Shown here piece after piece: positions 40,616 to 49,578 of a stretch of DNA of 64,000 nt. The position numbers and the translations under genes were made by a program. Positions within the stretch are counted from its first letter, which is position 1; each line of letters opens with the position of its first letter. Source of the DNA: Streptomyces sp. WZ-12. Its GTDB lineage: Bacteria; Actinomycetota; Actinomycetes; Streptomycetales; Streptomycetaceae. The notes below the pieces were generated by a model. The model worked only from the letters and a program-made list of their open reading frames with translations. It had not been told where the DNA came from and did no database searches. The stretch is from assembly GCF_028898845.1 (NCBI RefSeq), contig NZ_CP118574.1, positions 8,853,001 to 8,917,000 of the forward strand, in the 5' to 3' direction.

Positions 40616-42310
40616 TCAGACTCTCAGTGGGGTGCCCGCCTTGCCTGCCGGGGCGGGTTGCGGTGCGTACACAGTGCTGTAGGAGTTCGCGGCCAGAATC
40701 CTGTCCAACCCTCCCGCCGCCACGAGTCCTTGGTAGACCAGCTCGACAACGGCATCCTCACAGGACTCCTCGCAGGGGCTGGCTATGGCCGAGAGCAGCC
40801 ACCCTGCGATGTCGTGGATGACGTCGGGCTGGTGCCAGCCGTCCGCGTAGTCCAGCCCCGAACCGTCCGCGCCACGGCTCGCGGTCAGACGGATGGCGCT
40901 GGCCGCACAGGGCTCGTGGACCGGGCAGTTGTGCAACTGCCGGAGCATGTCCTGCCAGGTCGTCGCCGAGGCGTCGAACGCGGTCGCGTGGATGCTCGGG
41001 CGCCGAGCTGCTGCCATGCCGGCAGCGGACTGCGCCCTGGCCAGTCTCTCCGCGAACCGGTGTCGTTCTCCTACCAATCCGTACATATCGGAGGTCAGTA
41101 GCACGAGACGCGGCGGCCAGTCCCGTGCTGCGCAGATCAGCCCGCGCACTCCCATGATCAGGGCGACTCCGGGGCCCATCCAGCGGGCGGTGTTCCCGGT
41201 CTCGTCCATTTCGATGAACTGGTCGTAGATGTCCGCGACCGCTTTGGAGTGTCCGCTGGACAGTAACCGGCGTCGAACGGCCGGGATGTCCGCCTCCATA
41301 GCCGGGAGCGGCCCCCACTCAATGACGTTGCTCAGCATCCCGGTGGCCTTGACCAACTCCCGGGCACCGGGCGGCAGTTGTACCTGATACCACGGAACGT
41401 TCCCCCAAGCCAGATCCGTGATGGCCCGGACCTTCAAGGCGTTGCGCACCAGGTGCATCCTCCGGCACAGCAGGATCAGGTCATCGAGGGTGTGCGTGGC
41501 GTCGTCGGGGATCTCGTGCAGTCGCGTCTCGATGTGCTTCCGCAGCTCACGGCCCTGGTCCCAGTTGCCTTCCCCATAGTCGGAGAAGCCGTAGTAGAGG
41601 TTGATCAGCGTCGCGAGCTGCTGGACGTTCTCGGACTCTCCCCGTCGTCCAAGGCGTGACGTGAGACCCCAACCGAGGTGGATGGACAGGCTGGTGCGTG
41701 GCTTGCCGTCCTCCATCCTCGGAGTCTCCTTCCAAGGGGTGGGGTCGCTGTGGGCGAGGGCGTCGTCCGGTCGTGCATGGGCGATGTGGACGCACGAGTT
41801 CAGGGCGGTGGCGAACCACGCCCCTTTGTGCACCTCCCACTCGAAGCGTGCGCTCTCGCCCTCGGCGTACCCGAGGCCGCACACGGCCAGACCCTGCCGC
41901 AGGCAGGCGTCGAGGTCACCGTTGCGGGCCAGCGCCTCGCGCACCACACCGTGGGCTTCGAGGGACAGGGCGTCATCGGCACCCCACCAGGAAGCATCGG
42001 TGCCGGTGGGACGGGACTTCCCCAGCAGTCTCGCGTACAGGTCGCGCAGAGCGAAGTCGAGGGCGGTGTCCTCCGGGCCGGTGCCCAGAAGAAGTTCGCC
42101 GGAGCGCGCGATCCAGCGGATGCCCGTACACACCAGGCAACCGTCAGAGTGGTTGGAGCGGACTGGGTGGGTGCTGTACGGCGCGTCCTTCCCGAACCGG
42201 GTTGCCGTACAGAGATTGAGGTCGTAGGCCAGCCGGTCGGGCACGAGGGTGCCGTCGGTCTGCCAGGCCGGGGCATCCAGCAATGCTCGCAGGGCGTCCT
42301 TCCGTGCCAT
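40616..42310 (-). CDS. Large orphan protein, unknown function
   Basis: 564 residues from ATG 42310, preceded by GGAGGATTTGCG, a clear ribosome-binding site; the open frame continues upstream without one. No signal peptide, membrane helix or nucleotide-binding motif. There are several Cys/His groups that could bind metal: SNHSDGCLVCTG, RQLHNCPVHEPC, and LLCRRMHLVRN. Many Trp residues (DASWWGADD, NVPWYQVQLPPG, CAARDWPPRLVLL) suggest a globular enzyme or sensor. Codon bias is weaker than in the flanking operons. It is tail-to-tail with the conservon. I do not recognise the family. Confidence 0.75.
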   Translation of the reverse strand: MARKDALRALLDAPAWQTDGTLVPDRLAYDLNLCTATRFGKDAPYSTHPVRSNHSDGCLVCTGIRWIARSGELLLGTGPEDTALDFALRDLYARLLGKSRPTGTDASWWGADDALSLEAHGVVREALARNGDLDACLRQGLAVCGLGYAEGESARFEWEVHKGAWFATALNSCVHIAHARPDDALAHSDPTPWKETPRMEDGKPRTSLSIHLGWGLTSRLGRRGESENVQQLATLINLYYGFSDYGEGNWDQGRELRKHIETRLHEIPDDATHTLDDLILLCRRMHLVRNALKVRAITDLAWGNVPWYQVQLPPGARELVKATGMLSNVIEWGPLPAMEADIPAVRRRLLSSGHSKAVADIYDQFIEMDETGNTARWMGPGVALIMGVRGLICAARDWPPRLVLLTSDMYGLVGERHRFAERLARAQSAAGMAAARRPSIHATAFDASATTWQDMLRQLHNCPVHEPCAASAIRLTASRGADGSGLDYADGWHQPDVIHDIAGWLLSAIASPCEESCEDAVVELVYQGLVAAGGLDRILAANSYSTVYAPQPAPAGKAGTPLRV

Positions 42311-42991
42311 CGCAAATCCTCCGCTGACGTAGAAACAGGAAGACCTTGCCGTCGGACCGAGGCCGTGTCCGCGACAGTCGACAAGCCTGAAGCCCACAGA
42401 TCCGGCCTCAGCCGCCCGGCTGCAACACCGCCGTGGCCGAGAGGGGGCGATCCCGGGTCGTAGCCGACCGCGAGGTGCGTCGGACATCACGACGCACCGC
42501 TCCGCGCGCATGACGCGCCTGGCAGCCCACGGGCGAGGACGGACGGCGCCGATCATGAGGCGCCACGTCCAGTACGTGCATCAGGGATGCGGTATGCGAC
42601 ACAGCAAGGCTCCTCACGAACGTGGTAGAGCACCTGGCGCACTTGCCTCGGGAATCGGCCACCTGGTCCGAGGGGACAGAATCGCGCAGCATCGCACCGG
42701 TGTACAGAGGGCTTCCCGAGTCACTGCACGTCAGCGATGCGCGCCTTTGGCCGATTTGTGAGCACGAGGGGGCGGAGTGCAGCAGGTGTGGTGCCGCGTG
42801 GCTCAGCCGGGATCGGCTCTACTCTGAGGCACCGGGCGGGAGTTCGGGGCGTCGCCAACGGCCGGTACGCCCGTGCGGGGCGGGAGCGGACCCGGCATCA
42901 CGCGCCTCGCGGGGCGGGTGCCCTGGACGAGGAGATCCCGGGTTCCGCCCCGCCCCGACGCCAACGCTCCCGTACCTGCCCGGGCGACGGA
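42311..42991. other. Intergenic region between orphan and SDR genes
   Basis: 681 bases. Short frames exist on both strands but none has a ribosome-binding site with sustained bias. The first 50 bases hold the orphan's promoter. Nothing else is identified. Confidence 0.5.
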
Positions 42992-43771
42992 TCACCCGCC
43001 CGCGATCGGGCCGAGGTAGGTGCCGCCGGAGGCATCGATGGTCTGCCCGGTCACCCAGCGCCCCCGCGGACCCGCCAGGAAGCCCACCACCTCTGCGACG
43101 TCTCCCGGCTCGCCGATCCGTCCGAGCGCGGTGATCGACTCAAGTCCGGCCACCGCCTCGGGAACGCCGGTCCACTCGGCGGTCATGTCGGTCAGCACCA
43201 CCCCGGGTTCGACCGTGTTCACCGTGATCCCGCGCCGGCCCAGTTCGTTGGCGAGCGACGGGCCGAGGGCAGCCAGCGCGGCCTTGGTGACGGTGTAGCC
43301 GATCTGGAGTGGATTCGCGATCCTGGCGGCCGCCGAGCCCACGTTGACGATCCGTCCGCCGTCCCTCAGCAGGGGCAGCGCCCGCTGGACCACGAAGATC
43401 GGCGTGCTCACGTTGATCGCCAGAAGTCGCTCCCACTCCTCCTCCGTGAGCTGCCCGATCGAACTGACCGAGTGGATACCCGCATTGTTGACAAGGATGT
43501 CCAGGCCGTCCGCCCCGTGGTCCGCCAATCCGGCGGTGAGCCCCTCGAACAGTGAGTCCACCGCACCGCTCTCGCCGAACCTGGCCCGCACCGCGAACGC
43601 CCGACCCCCGGCCCCGCCGATCTGTGCCACGGTCTCCGCGGCGGCCGCGTCGTTGCCGCCGTAGTGGACCGCGACCAGCGCCCCCTCGGCGGCGAGCCGC
43701 AGGGCGACCGCGCGCCCGATCCCGCGCGAGCCGCCCGTCACCAGTGACGTCCTGCCGTCCAGTTCCCCCAC
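42992..43771 (-). CDS. Short-chain dehydrogenase/reductase
   Basis: 259 residues from GTG 43771, with GAGAGG upstream; the frame extends further without a site. Classical SDR: the NAD(P)-binding TGGSRGIGRA is at about 11-20, NNAG in DILVNNAGIHSV, the catalytic Ser in VNVGSAAARIA, and YTVTK holds catalytic Tyr and Lys. The end ITALGRIGEPGDVAEVVGFLAG...VTGQTIDASGG is standard for FabG-like members. The substrate is unknown. Stand-alone. Confidence 0.94.
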   Translation of the reverse strand: MGELDGRTSLVTGGSRGIGRAVALRLAAEGALVAVHYGGNDAAAAETVAQIGGAGGRAFAVRARFGESGAVDSLFEGLTAGLADHGADGLDILVNNAGIHSVSSIGQLTEEEWERLLAINVSTPIFVVQRALPLLRDGGRIVNVGSAAARIANPLQIGYTVTKAALAALGPSLANELGRRGITVNTVEPGVVLTDMTAEWTGVPEAVAGLESITALGRIGEPGDVAEVVGFLAGPRGRWVTGQTIDASGGTYLGPIAGG

Positions 43772-44181
43772 GATCGCCTCTCCCCTCGTGCCGCCCCGGC
43801 CGAATCCGGGACCGGTCTCACGTACGTCCGAAGTTCCGCGCTGCCAAAGGGACGAAGGCGTCCAAGGCCAGTGTGTGACGACCGGTCTGAACACCCTCTC
43901 GACCGCACTGTACGTGAGGACCGGCGACGGGATCGGGGGAACGCGATAGCTGGCCGGCTACGCTCCTGCGCCTCCCACGCCCGCAGTCGATCGAGCCGGA
44001 CGGCGACGCCCTCGAAGGCCAGCTCGACCTGGAACACCATGGCGGGCTGACCTTCGAGGGCGTCACGAACAGGGTTACCCAGCGAGTCCGGGCGATGGCC
44101 GCCGGCATCCGGCACGCCCACCAGACCGGTACACCCTGTGCCGGGCGGCCCGGGACCGCGGGCGGACCACCGGCGCCATGG
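43772..44181. other. Intergenic region left of the 44-49 kb operon
   Basis: 410 bases with no supported gene. The left part holds the SDR promoter; the right part is the 3' flank of the operon. No strong terminator hairpin was found. Confidence 0.45.
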
Positions 44182-44751
44182 TCACGGTGCCGATCCCGTC
44201 GGGGGCTCGGCGACCGGCGCCACCCGCGGCCGGGCCAGCCGGCGGTAGTCCTCCGTGTCCAGGGCGAGGGACAGGTGCAGTGCGGCCGCGTTGAAGAAGA
44301 TCTCGCGGTGGGCGAGGAGAGCGGGGTCGACGATCAACTCCAACTCGGGGTCGAAGGAGAAGGGGACGATGGAGCCGCTGACGCAGCCGGAGAGGCGTTC
44401 CGCGGTGGCCTGGTCGGCGAAGGACACGTGGCGCGCCTCGTAGAGTTCCTTGACCCGGTCGAGGTCCACCCGCCGGTCGCCGGGGACGACGGCGAGGGCG
44501 AACCGCGAGGACTTCTTGGTGACCTTGACGCGCATGACGATGCACTTGGCCGCCTGGTCCAGGGGGTGCCCGCGGAGCTCGCTGACGATGTCCGTGCGGC
44601 CCTCTGGGGCGTGTTCGATGAGGCGGTGGCGGGCCCCGCCGTCCTGGAGCAGGGCCAGGAGCCGGTCCGACGTGGCGACGGGGGTGTCGTCCGCCGGCGG
44701 GGTCGGGTCGGCCGGTGCGTGGGTTTCGGGGGAGAACGTGTCTGTCGCCAT
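44182..44751 (-). CDS. YbaK/EbsC-family aminoacyl-tRNA-editing-like protein
   Basis: 189 residues. The core (about 25-165) matches the YbaK/ProX deacylase fold: RLIEHAPEGRTDIVSELRGHPLDQAAKCIVMRV, with the conserved lysine of AAKCIV, then ALAVVPGDRRVDLDRVKEL and the GxxPF-like SGSIVPFSFDPELELIVDPAL loop. Relatives hydrolyse mischarged Cys- or Ala-tRNA. It is the last gene of a five-gene biosynthetic operon, its ATG overlapping the oxygenase stop. It might clear tRNAs mischarged with the pathway's unusual amino acid, or use an aminoacyl intermediate (inference). Confidence 0.88.
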   Translation of the reverse strand: MATDTFSPETHAPADPTPPADDTPVATSDRLLALLQDGGARHRLIEHAPEGRTDIVSELRGHPLDQAAKCIVMRVKVTKKSSRFALAVVPGDRRVDLDRVKELYEARHVSFADQATAERLSGCVSGSIVPFSFDPELELIVDPALLAHREIFFNAAALHLSLALDTEDYRRLARPRVAPVAEPPTGSAP

Positions 44752-45560
44752 CAGCCCCACACCACCGCGGAGTTGAGCGACTCGTCGGCGAAGCCCATGA
44801 AGAAGCCCATGGTGAGGCGGTCGGTGCCGGTGACCCGCTCGATGGAGTGGTACTGCGTGGGGTTGATCAGGTACACGTCCCCGGTCTGCGGCTTGAACTC
44901 GTGGCAGGGGTGGCCCTCGACCACGGTCTCGTCGTACCCGAGGCCACCTTGGATCTTGTACGTCTCGTCCGCGGGCTGCCAGGGCTTGCGGTACATCCGC
45001 AGCTCGCCGCCCTCGTCGCACTCCTGGAGGCAGACCACGCAACTCAGTTGGTAGGCAAGGCCGGTGAGGGCGATGCCGGTGCCCCGGGCGTCCCGCATGA
45101 TGTTGTCGTTGTGCAGCGGGTTGCGCACGCCGTCGGCGTGGATGCGGACGACGGAGGCGGCGTAGTCGCGGCCGTCCGGTTCCTGCGCGACGGAGACCGC
45201 ATCCAGGCCGAGGGCGTTCTTCAGGCCGGTGCGGACCTGGCCGGCGAGGTCGAAGTCGGCGGAGTCGAGCATGTTGCGGGCCTCGTCGGCCGCCTGGAAG
45301 TAACCGTCCAGGTCGTTGAGGTACTTGGCCAGGTAGGGGCCGATGGTGGTGAGGGCGCCGTTGGCGTAGCTCGTGGTGGAGGCGTTGGCGAAGAGCTTGC
45401 CGACGCGGGTCAGGTTGTCGGCGAACGCCTCGGCGGGCAGCAGGTTGCGCAGTACGACCACCGCGCTCTCGCCGTGGGCGAGTTGGCGGAGCAGGTCGGG
45501 GTCGGGCCGCTCGGCGGCGGTGTCGATGACGACGCGGGTCCAGGTGTCAGTCGTGGGCAT
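44751..45560 (-). CDS. 2-Oxoglutarate/Fe(II)-dependent oxygenase-like protein
   Basis: 269 residues. The metal triad is likely H150 and D152 in NPLHNDN and H238 in QYHSIERV, with R248 (GTDRLTMGFF) as the 2-oxoglutarate anchor. The jelly-roll strands around it (AYQLSCVVCLQECDEGGELRMY, GDVYLINP) fit. It probably hydroxylates or desaturates an amino-acid or peptide substrate in this operon. It overlaps the amidotransferase gene by 14 bases upstream and the YbaK gene by a base downstream. C174/C177 and C181 cluster close to the active site and are not usual for the family. Confidence 0.85.
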   Translation of the reverse strand: MPTTDTWTRVVIDTAAERPDPDLLRQLAHGESAVVVLRNLLPAEAFADNLTRVGKLFANASTTSYANGALTTIGPYLAKYLNDLDGYFQAADEARNMLDSADFDLAGQVRTGLKNALGLDAVSVAQEPDGRDYAASVVRIHADGVRNPLHNDNIMRDARGTGIALTGLAYQLSCVVCLQECDEGGELRMYRKPWQPADETYKIQGGLGYDETVVEGHPCHEFKPQTGDVYLINPTQYHSIERVTGTDRLTMGFFMGFADESLNSAVVWG

Positions 45561-46314
45561 GGATCGGCGCTCCTTCGAGGTCGTAACGGTTGCGGGGGCC
45601 GGAGCTCGTGGTCCACGGGATCTCCGTGACGCTGTCGGGCTTCAGCGGCTCCCAGTGGTCCGCGGGGGCGAGGTCGGGGATCACCTCCGAGGAGATCACC
45701 AGCGAGCGTGCGGTCTGGAGCCGGAACATGCCGAAGTAGCGCGGCGCCATGGTGTCCGGCGAGGTCCAGTGGATGACGTACGCCCCGTAGGGGTTCACCG
45801 CGATGGCGTTGCCCGAACTCCCGCCCCGGGGAATGGCGTTGAGGCGGTCCAGGGTCTCCTGCTCGTCCAGTCGGCGGGTGCCGGCGGGGACGATGTAGTC
45901 GAAGTACTCGCGGGAGTCGAACTCCGAACCCTCCATGCCGAGCAGGCGGTGGACCGTCGGCTGGAAGCCGTTGTGCAGGAACAGCCAGGGGAAGGAGCCG
46001 GCGCGCTCCAACGGGTGGGTGAACTGCGGCCCGTGGTTCTTGGCCAGAGTGGCGTGCCGGGCGTGCACGGCCAGGAAGTCGGTGGAGAGGTGCGGCACGG
46101 GCGATTCGTGGCTGCTCTCGGCGAGCGGACGGACGTCCCGGTGGCGCCCCAGTCCGAACGGGGCGTCCGGCTGGCGCCAGACCGCGCCCCAGCCGTTGGG
46201 GTGCACGTCGGTGGGTCCGTCGTGGTCGGCGGTGCGGCCACAGCTCATCGCCTCGGCGGCGGCCAGGATGTCCGCGGCGCGGAAGTCCCCTGTGGCCACG
46301 ATGAGTCGGCACAT
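45547..46314 (-). CDS. Stand-alone class II glutamine amidotransferase
   Basis: 255 residues. The chain begins Met-Cys, so after Met removal C2 is the N-terminal nucleophile (MCRLIVATGDF). The family residues are present: HPNGWGAVW, FLAVHARHAT and FLHNGFQP for glutamine binding and the oxyanion hole. Such proteins release ammonia for a partner synthetase; similar single-domain members include EgtC, which cuts gamma-glutamyl amides instead. With the PP-loop enzyme two genes upstream, the pair could act as a split asparagine-synthetase-like amidating enzyme (inference). It lies 6 bases after the ATP-grasp gene. Confidence 0.88.
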   Translation of the reverse strand: MCRLIVATGDFRAADILAAAEAMSCGRTADHDGPTDVHPNGWGAVWRQPDAPFGLGRHRDVRPLAESSHESPVPHLSTDFLAVHARHATLAKNHGPQFTHPLERAGSFPWLFLHNGFQPTVHRLLGMEGSEFDSREYFDYIVPAGTRRLDEQETLDRLNAIPRGGSSGNAIAVNPYGAYVIHWTSPDTMAPRYFGMFRLQTARSLVISSEVIPDLAPADHWEPLKPDSVTEIPWTTSSGPRNRYDLEGAPIHAHD

Positions 46315-46320
46315 GGCGGG

Positions 46321-47613
46321 TCAGCCTCGCAATCGGTGGGCGACGAGTGAATGCAGCAGTGCGGGGACGCGGTCGGCGGGGCCGCCGCTGACGACCACCC
46401 GGCCGGCGGAGCCGGTGTGCCTGGCGAGGTCGGAGGCGAGCGCCGGCAGGTCGTCCGCGGACAGTGCGGAGCGGTCCGGCGGGGGAGCGGCGCGGTGGAT
46501 CTCGATCGTGATGCCCGGCTCCTGGAGGGCCTCGGCGGCGGCCAGTTCGGCTTCGGACACGGCCGATATCTGGCCGGCGATGCCACCGGTGCCGACGGGC
46601 GGTGACGACGGTCCTACCGGTGTCGCGTCGCCGAGGTGACTGGCGAAGGCCAGTTCCGCCCAGTCGGCGCCGGTCGCCTTCTCGACGAGCGCCACCAGCC
46701 CTCCGCCGGAGAGCCGGAACCCCATCTCCACGAAGACCGGGCCGGTCGGGCCCTGGAGGACATCGAGGTGGAAGGGGCCGGCGCGGTAGCCGGCGGCGTC
46801 CAGGCATGCCTGGGCCAGCGCGTGCAGCTCGGGCGGTGCGTCCGTGCCTGGCCGGGCCACGTGGCCGACCTCCCGGAAGCCCGACAGCCCGGGCTCGCCA
46901 GGCACCTCCTCCAGACTGGTGAGTTTCTCGCAGACGCTCAGCAGTACGGCACTGCCTTGGTGGGCGACGCCCTGGAGCGAGAGTTCGGGGCCCTTGACGA
47001 ACTCCTCCGCCACGATGCCGGAGAACGCGCCGCCGCCGTAGTTGGCCAGCGCGCGGATGCGGTCCAGGGCGCGGCGGCGCTGCGCCGCGCCGTCCACGAG
47101 AAGTACGCCGAGCCCACCACCGCCGTCCGCCGGCTTGATGACCTGCGGGAAGCCGAGCCCATCGGCCGCGCCCTGGTCGCCCAAGTCCAGTGAGAGGAAA
47201 CGGGGTTGGGCCACCTGAGGGGCGCCGCGCAGCAGGGCCTCGCGCTGCTCGCGCTTGTCCAGCGGCCGGAAGTCGACGCCGGCGCCCGGCCACGGTGCCA
47301 CCCGCAACGCCTCGGCCAGGGCGAACCCAGCGTAGACGTAGCGCTCGAAGCCGGTCAGGACCAGGCCGGGCGCCACCCCGGCCGCGGTGAGTGCGGCGCG
47401 GATCGCGTCCGGGTCCTGCGGCCGGGCCACAGCCACCTCGACGTCGAACTCCCGCCGGCCGAGCAGCCGTCGCCAGCGCAGATAGGCGGGCGTCTCGACC
47501 AGCACCGCCCGCATGCCGCGGCGGCGCGCGCAGTCCAGGTACGGGTCCAGGCCGTCCCGGGTGGCGCCTACTTGTACGAAGTCCCCCGGGGGATTGCCGG
47601 TCGTCACGGTCAC
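46321..47613 (-). CDS. ATP-grasp ligase (carboxylate-amine ligase type)
   Basis: 430 residues from GTG 47613, overlapping the PP-loop gene's stop (GTGA). The ATP-grasp core is clear: GFPQVIKPADGGGGLGVLL (phosphate-loop lysine and glycine-rich loop), GIVAEEFVKGPELSLQGVAH, and the Mg-binding end GPVFVEMGFRLSGGG. It activates a carboxylate as acyl phosphate and couples it to an amine, as in dipeptide ligases of natural-product clusters. Substrates are unknown; a second ATP-grasp gene lies at 58686 in the phosphonate operon. Confidence 0.92.
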   Translation of the reverse strand: MTVTTGNPPGDFVQVGATRDGLDPYLDCARRRGMRAVLVETPAYLRWRRLLGRREFDVEVAVARPQDPDAIRAALTAAGVAPGLVLTGFERYVYAGFALAEALRVAPWPGAGVDFRPLDKREQREALLRGAPQVAQPRFLSLDLGDQGAADGLGFPQVIKPADGGGGLGVLLVDGAAQRRRALDRIRALANYGGGAFSGIVAEEFVKGPELSLQGVAHQGSAVLLSVCEKLTSLEEVPGEPGLSGFREVGHVARPGTDAPPELHALAQACLDAAGYRAGPFHLDVLQGPTGPVFVEMGFRLSGGGLVALVEKATGADWAELAFASHLGDATPVGPSSPPVGTGGIAGQISAVSEAELAAAEALQEPGITIEIHRAAPPPDRSALSADDLPALASDLARHTGSAGRVVVSGGPADRVPALLHSLVAHRLRG

Positions 47614-49136
47614 CGGCCGGAGAGCAGTTCGGGCACGACGGGGCCGTCGGCGCTGTGCCGGGTGTGGACGATCTGCTTGTGCGGGTCGCCTTCGAGGATG
47701 GCGTCGATGAGTTCGCCGCCGACGGGGGTGGGGCTGGGCAGACGGAGCGAGCTGGTGTACAGGACCTTGAGCTGATCCACCGTCAAACCCGTGATTTCTT
47801 CCAGGTGTTCGGTGACCTGGGCCGCCGCGACGCCGGTGGTCGGGGTCGAGCCGCCCAGGAGTTCGTGGATGAGCGGGGCGTGCGGGAGGAGGTCCGGCTG
47901 CTCGGCGGTGAGGTACGCCTCCAGGTTCGTGCCCTTCTCGGTGAACGGCGCGTGGACCATGGCGACGAGCTGCTCCTCGGTGAGGCCGTATGCCTGGGCC
48001 GCGTAGGCGTCCATGGCGGCCCGCATCTGGTCGGCCCGGCCCTCGTAGCGCTCCCGCATGAGCGTGACGAGCTGCGGCGGGAACTCCTTCTTGTGCATGA
48101 GGGAGATGGCGAACTCGACGTAGCCGGCGAGCCCTTCGGCGTAGGACTGGCCGTAGCGGTGCTCGCACTTGAGGGCGCGCAGGTGCGCCATCAGCGCGGG
48201 GTTGCCGCAGTCGGACTCGGTGAAGCTGAAGGCGATGTCGTCGAAGCGGAAGCCGAGGTGCTCGGTGAGCAGCTCCCAGTGGTCGCCGGAGGCGTAGGCG
48301 GTGTCGTCGTAGATCGAGAAGAACTGCAGGCCGGTGCGGACGTCGGTGGTGATGGCGTGCTCGGCGATGACCTCCGGGGCGTCGGGGCCGTGGATGTCGG
48401 TGAAGTACGCCTGCGAGATGTTGTTGAGCGAGGCGAGGAAGCCCCGGAATCCGGCGCGCATGTCGCGCGGCGGCTGGAGGCCGAACCGCCGGGCGAGCCG
48501 GGTGACCCACAGGTAGTAGTCCCGCTGCTCCTGTTGGGAGTCGCCGGTGATGATCAGGTCGACGCCGCCGTCGTACCCCGCGGCCAGGCCGAAGGAGTTG
48601 ACCATGCTCAGGTTGCAGGCGTTGCAGAACGTCGGGCGGGCGTCCGCGGCCGTGCGGTGGCCGGTCATCAGGATGTCGAGGCGGTTGCGGCCCACGACGT
48701 CGTCCGTCTGCGGCAGCGTGGCGTCGAAGGGGCGCACCTGCTGGCCGTCGATCAACAGCAGCTCGCAGTCGGGGTCGTTCAGCAGGTGCAGGGAGCGGTA
48801 GGCCCGGTCGATGTTGTCCATCACGGCCTGCGGCATGCCCGCGTGCCGGTTGGTGGCGACCCGCATCGTGAAGGTCCGGCCGTGCTCCTGGGAGAGGATG
48901 AGCTGCATGGTCCGGACGAAGGCGAGGGTGTAGGAGCTGTCCTTGCCGCCGCCGTAGGCCACCAGGACGACATTGCGGGCGAGTTGGGCCTTGTCGGGGA
49001 GGGCGTCGTAGAGGCGGGCGGCGCAGCGGACGGCGCCCTCGTAGTTCTCCTGGGACAGTACGGCCCGCAGCTCCCGGAGGGCCGTGGCATGGTCGGGCGC
49101 CGCTGAGGGCGCGGTCGTGGACACGTCAGTCGTCAT
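47610..49136 (-). CDS. PP-loop ATP-pyrophosphatase-like enzyme
   Basis: 508 residues from ATG 49136, with AGAGGTG about 10 bases upstream; TTG 49145 lies too close to that site. The PP-loop is VAYGGGKDSS (residues 60-69), a variant of SGGxDS that adenylates a carboxyl, amide or carbonyl. RPTFCNACNLSM carries C171-x2-C174, as in PP-loop enzymes of the TtcA or N-acetyl-sugar amidotransferase type that bind zinc or Fe-S. The long helical C-terminal half is not recognised. First gene of the leftward operon. Possible roles are amidation with ammonia from the class II amidotransferase, or sulfur insertion. Confidence 0.82.
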   Translation of the reverse strand: MTTDVSTTAPSAAPDHATALRELRAVLSQENYEGAVRCAARLYDALPDKAQLARNVVLVAYGGGKDSSYTLAFVRTMQLILSQEHGRTFTMRVATNRHAGMPQAVMDNIDRAYRSLHLLNDPDCELLLIDGQQVRPFDATLPQTDDVVGRNRLDILMTGHRTAADARPTFCNACNLSMVNSFGLAAGYDGGVDLIITGDSQQEQRDYYLWVTRLARRFGLQPPRDMRAGFRGFLASLNNISQAYFTDIHGPDAPEVIAEHAITTDVRTGLQFFSIYDDTAYASGDHWELLTEHLGFRFDDIAFSFTESDCGNPALMAHLRALKCEHRYGQSYAEGLAGYVEFAISLMHKKEFPPQLVTLMRERYEGRADQMRAAMDAYAAQAYGLTEEQLVAMVHAPFTEKGTNLEAYLTAEQPDLLPHAPLIHELLGGSTPTTGVAAAQVTEHLEEITGLTVDQLKVLYTSSLRLPSPTPVGGELIDAILEGDPHKQIVHTRHSADGPVVPELLSGR

Positions 49137-49578
49137 GACGGACAAGCACCTCTTTCAACCGGACTAACGGTGGGCCGGCACCATGAGCAGGCGCGGGTGA
49201 GGGAGAAACTGGTCTGATGGCCTGGCGGTTGCGCCAGAAGAAGGGAGGAAAGCAAGGTGGCCGGGCGGGATCACCGGTCAACTCGACGCTGAGAGAAGGG
49301 AATTCGGCTCAGCGCGGCCAGGTGCCTGCACGGGAAACACCCGATGACACACCGGGGGATCTGGTGCGGTCCCGTAGGGACGCCCCATCAGGTGTGCGGG
49401 AGAAAAGGAAAGCCATCCGGAATGTGCCCCCGTCCGGAAACTTCAGTGCTTACGGACTTGCTGTCCGGGGCCCACTCTTGATCACGAATCTCAGCCTTGT
49501 CAATCATCTCGTTTCAGGATGTGGACCGTCCGAGTAATCGTTAAATCGTGAACAGGGCGGCGGGAGTTGGCCTGTTGT
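49137..49578 (-). other. Promoter region of the leftward operon
   Basis: 442 bases without a convincing gene. On the minus strand a perfect -35 TTGACA lies at 49503-49498, but no good -10 follows at 17 bases. The leader would be over 300 nucleotides. G+C drops around 49490-49550, as expected for a control region. Confidence 0.5.

Noticed and set aside
49217..49537. A 106-codon plus frame in the promoter region of the leftward operon
   Set aside because: No ribosome-binding site, mixed codon bias, and it lies wholly in the expected control region.
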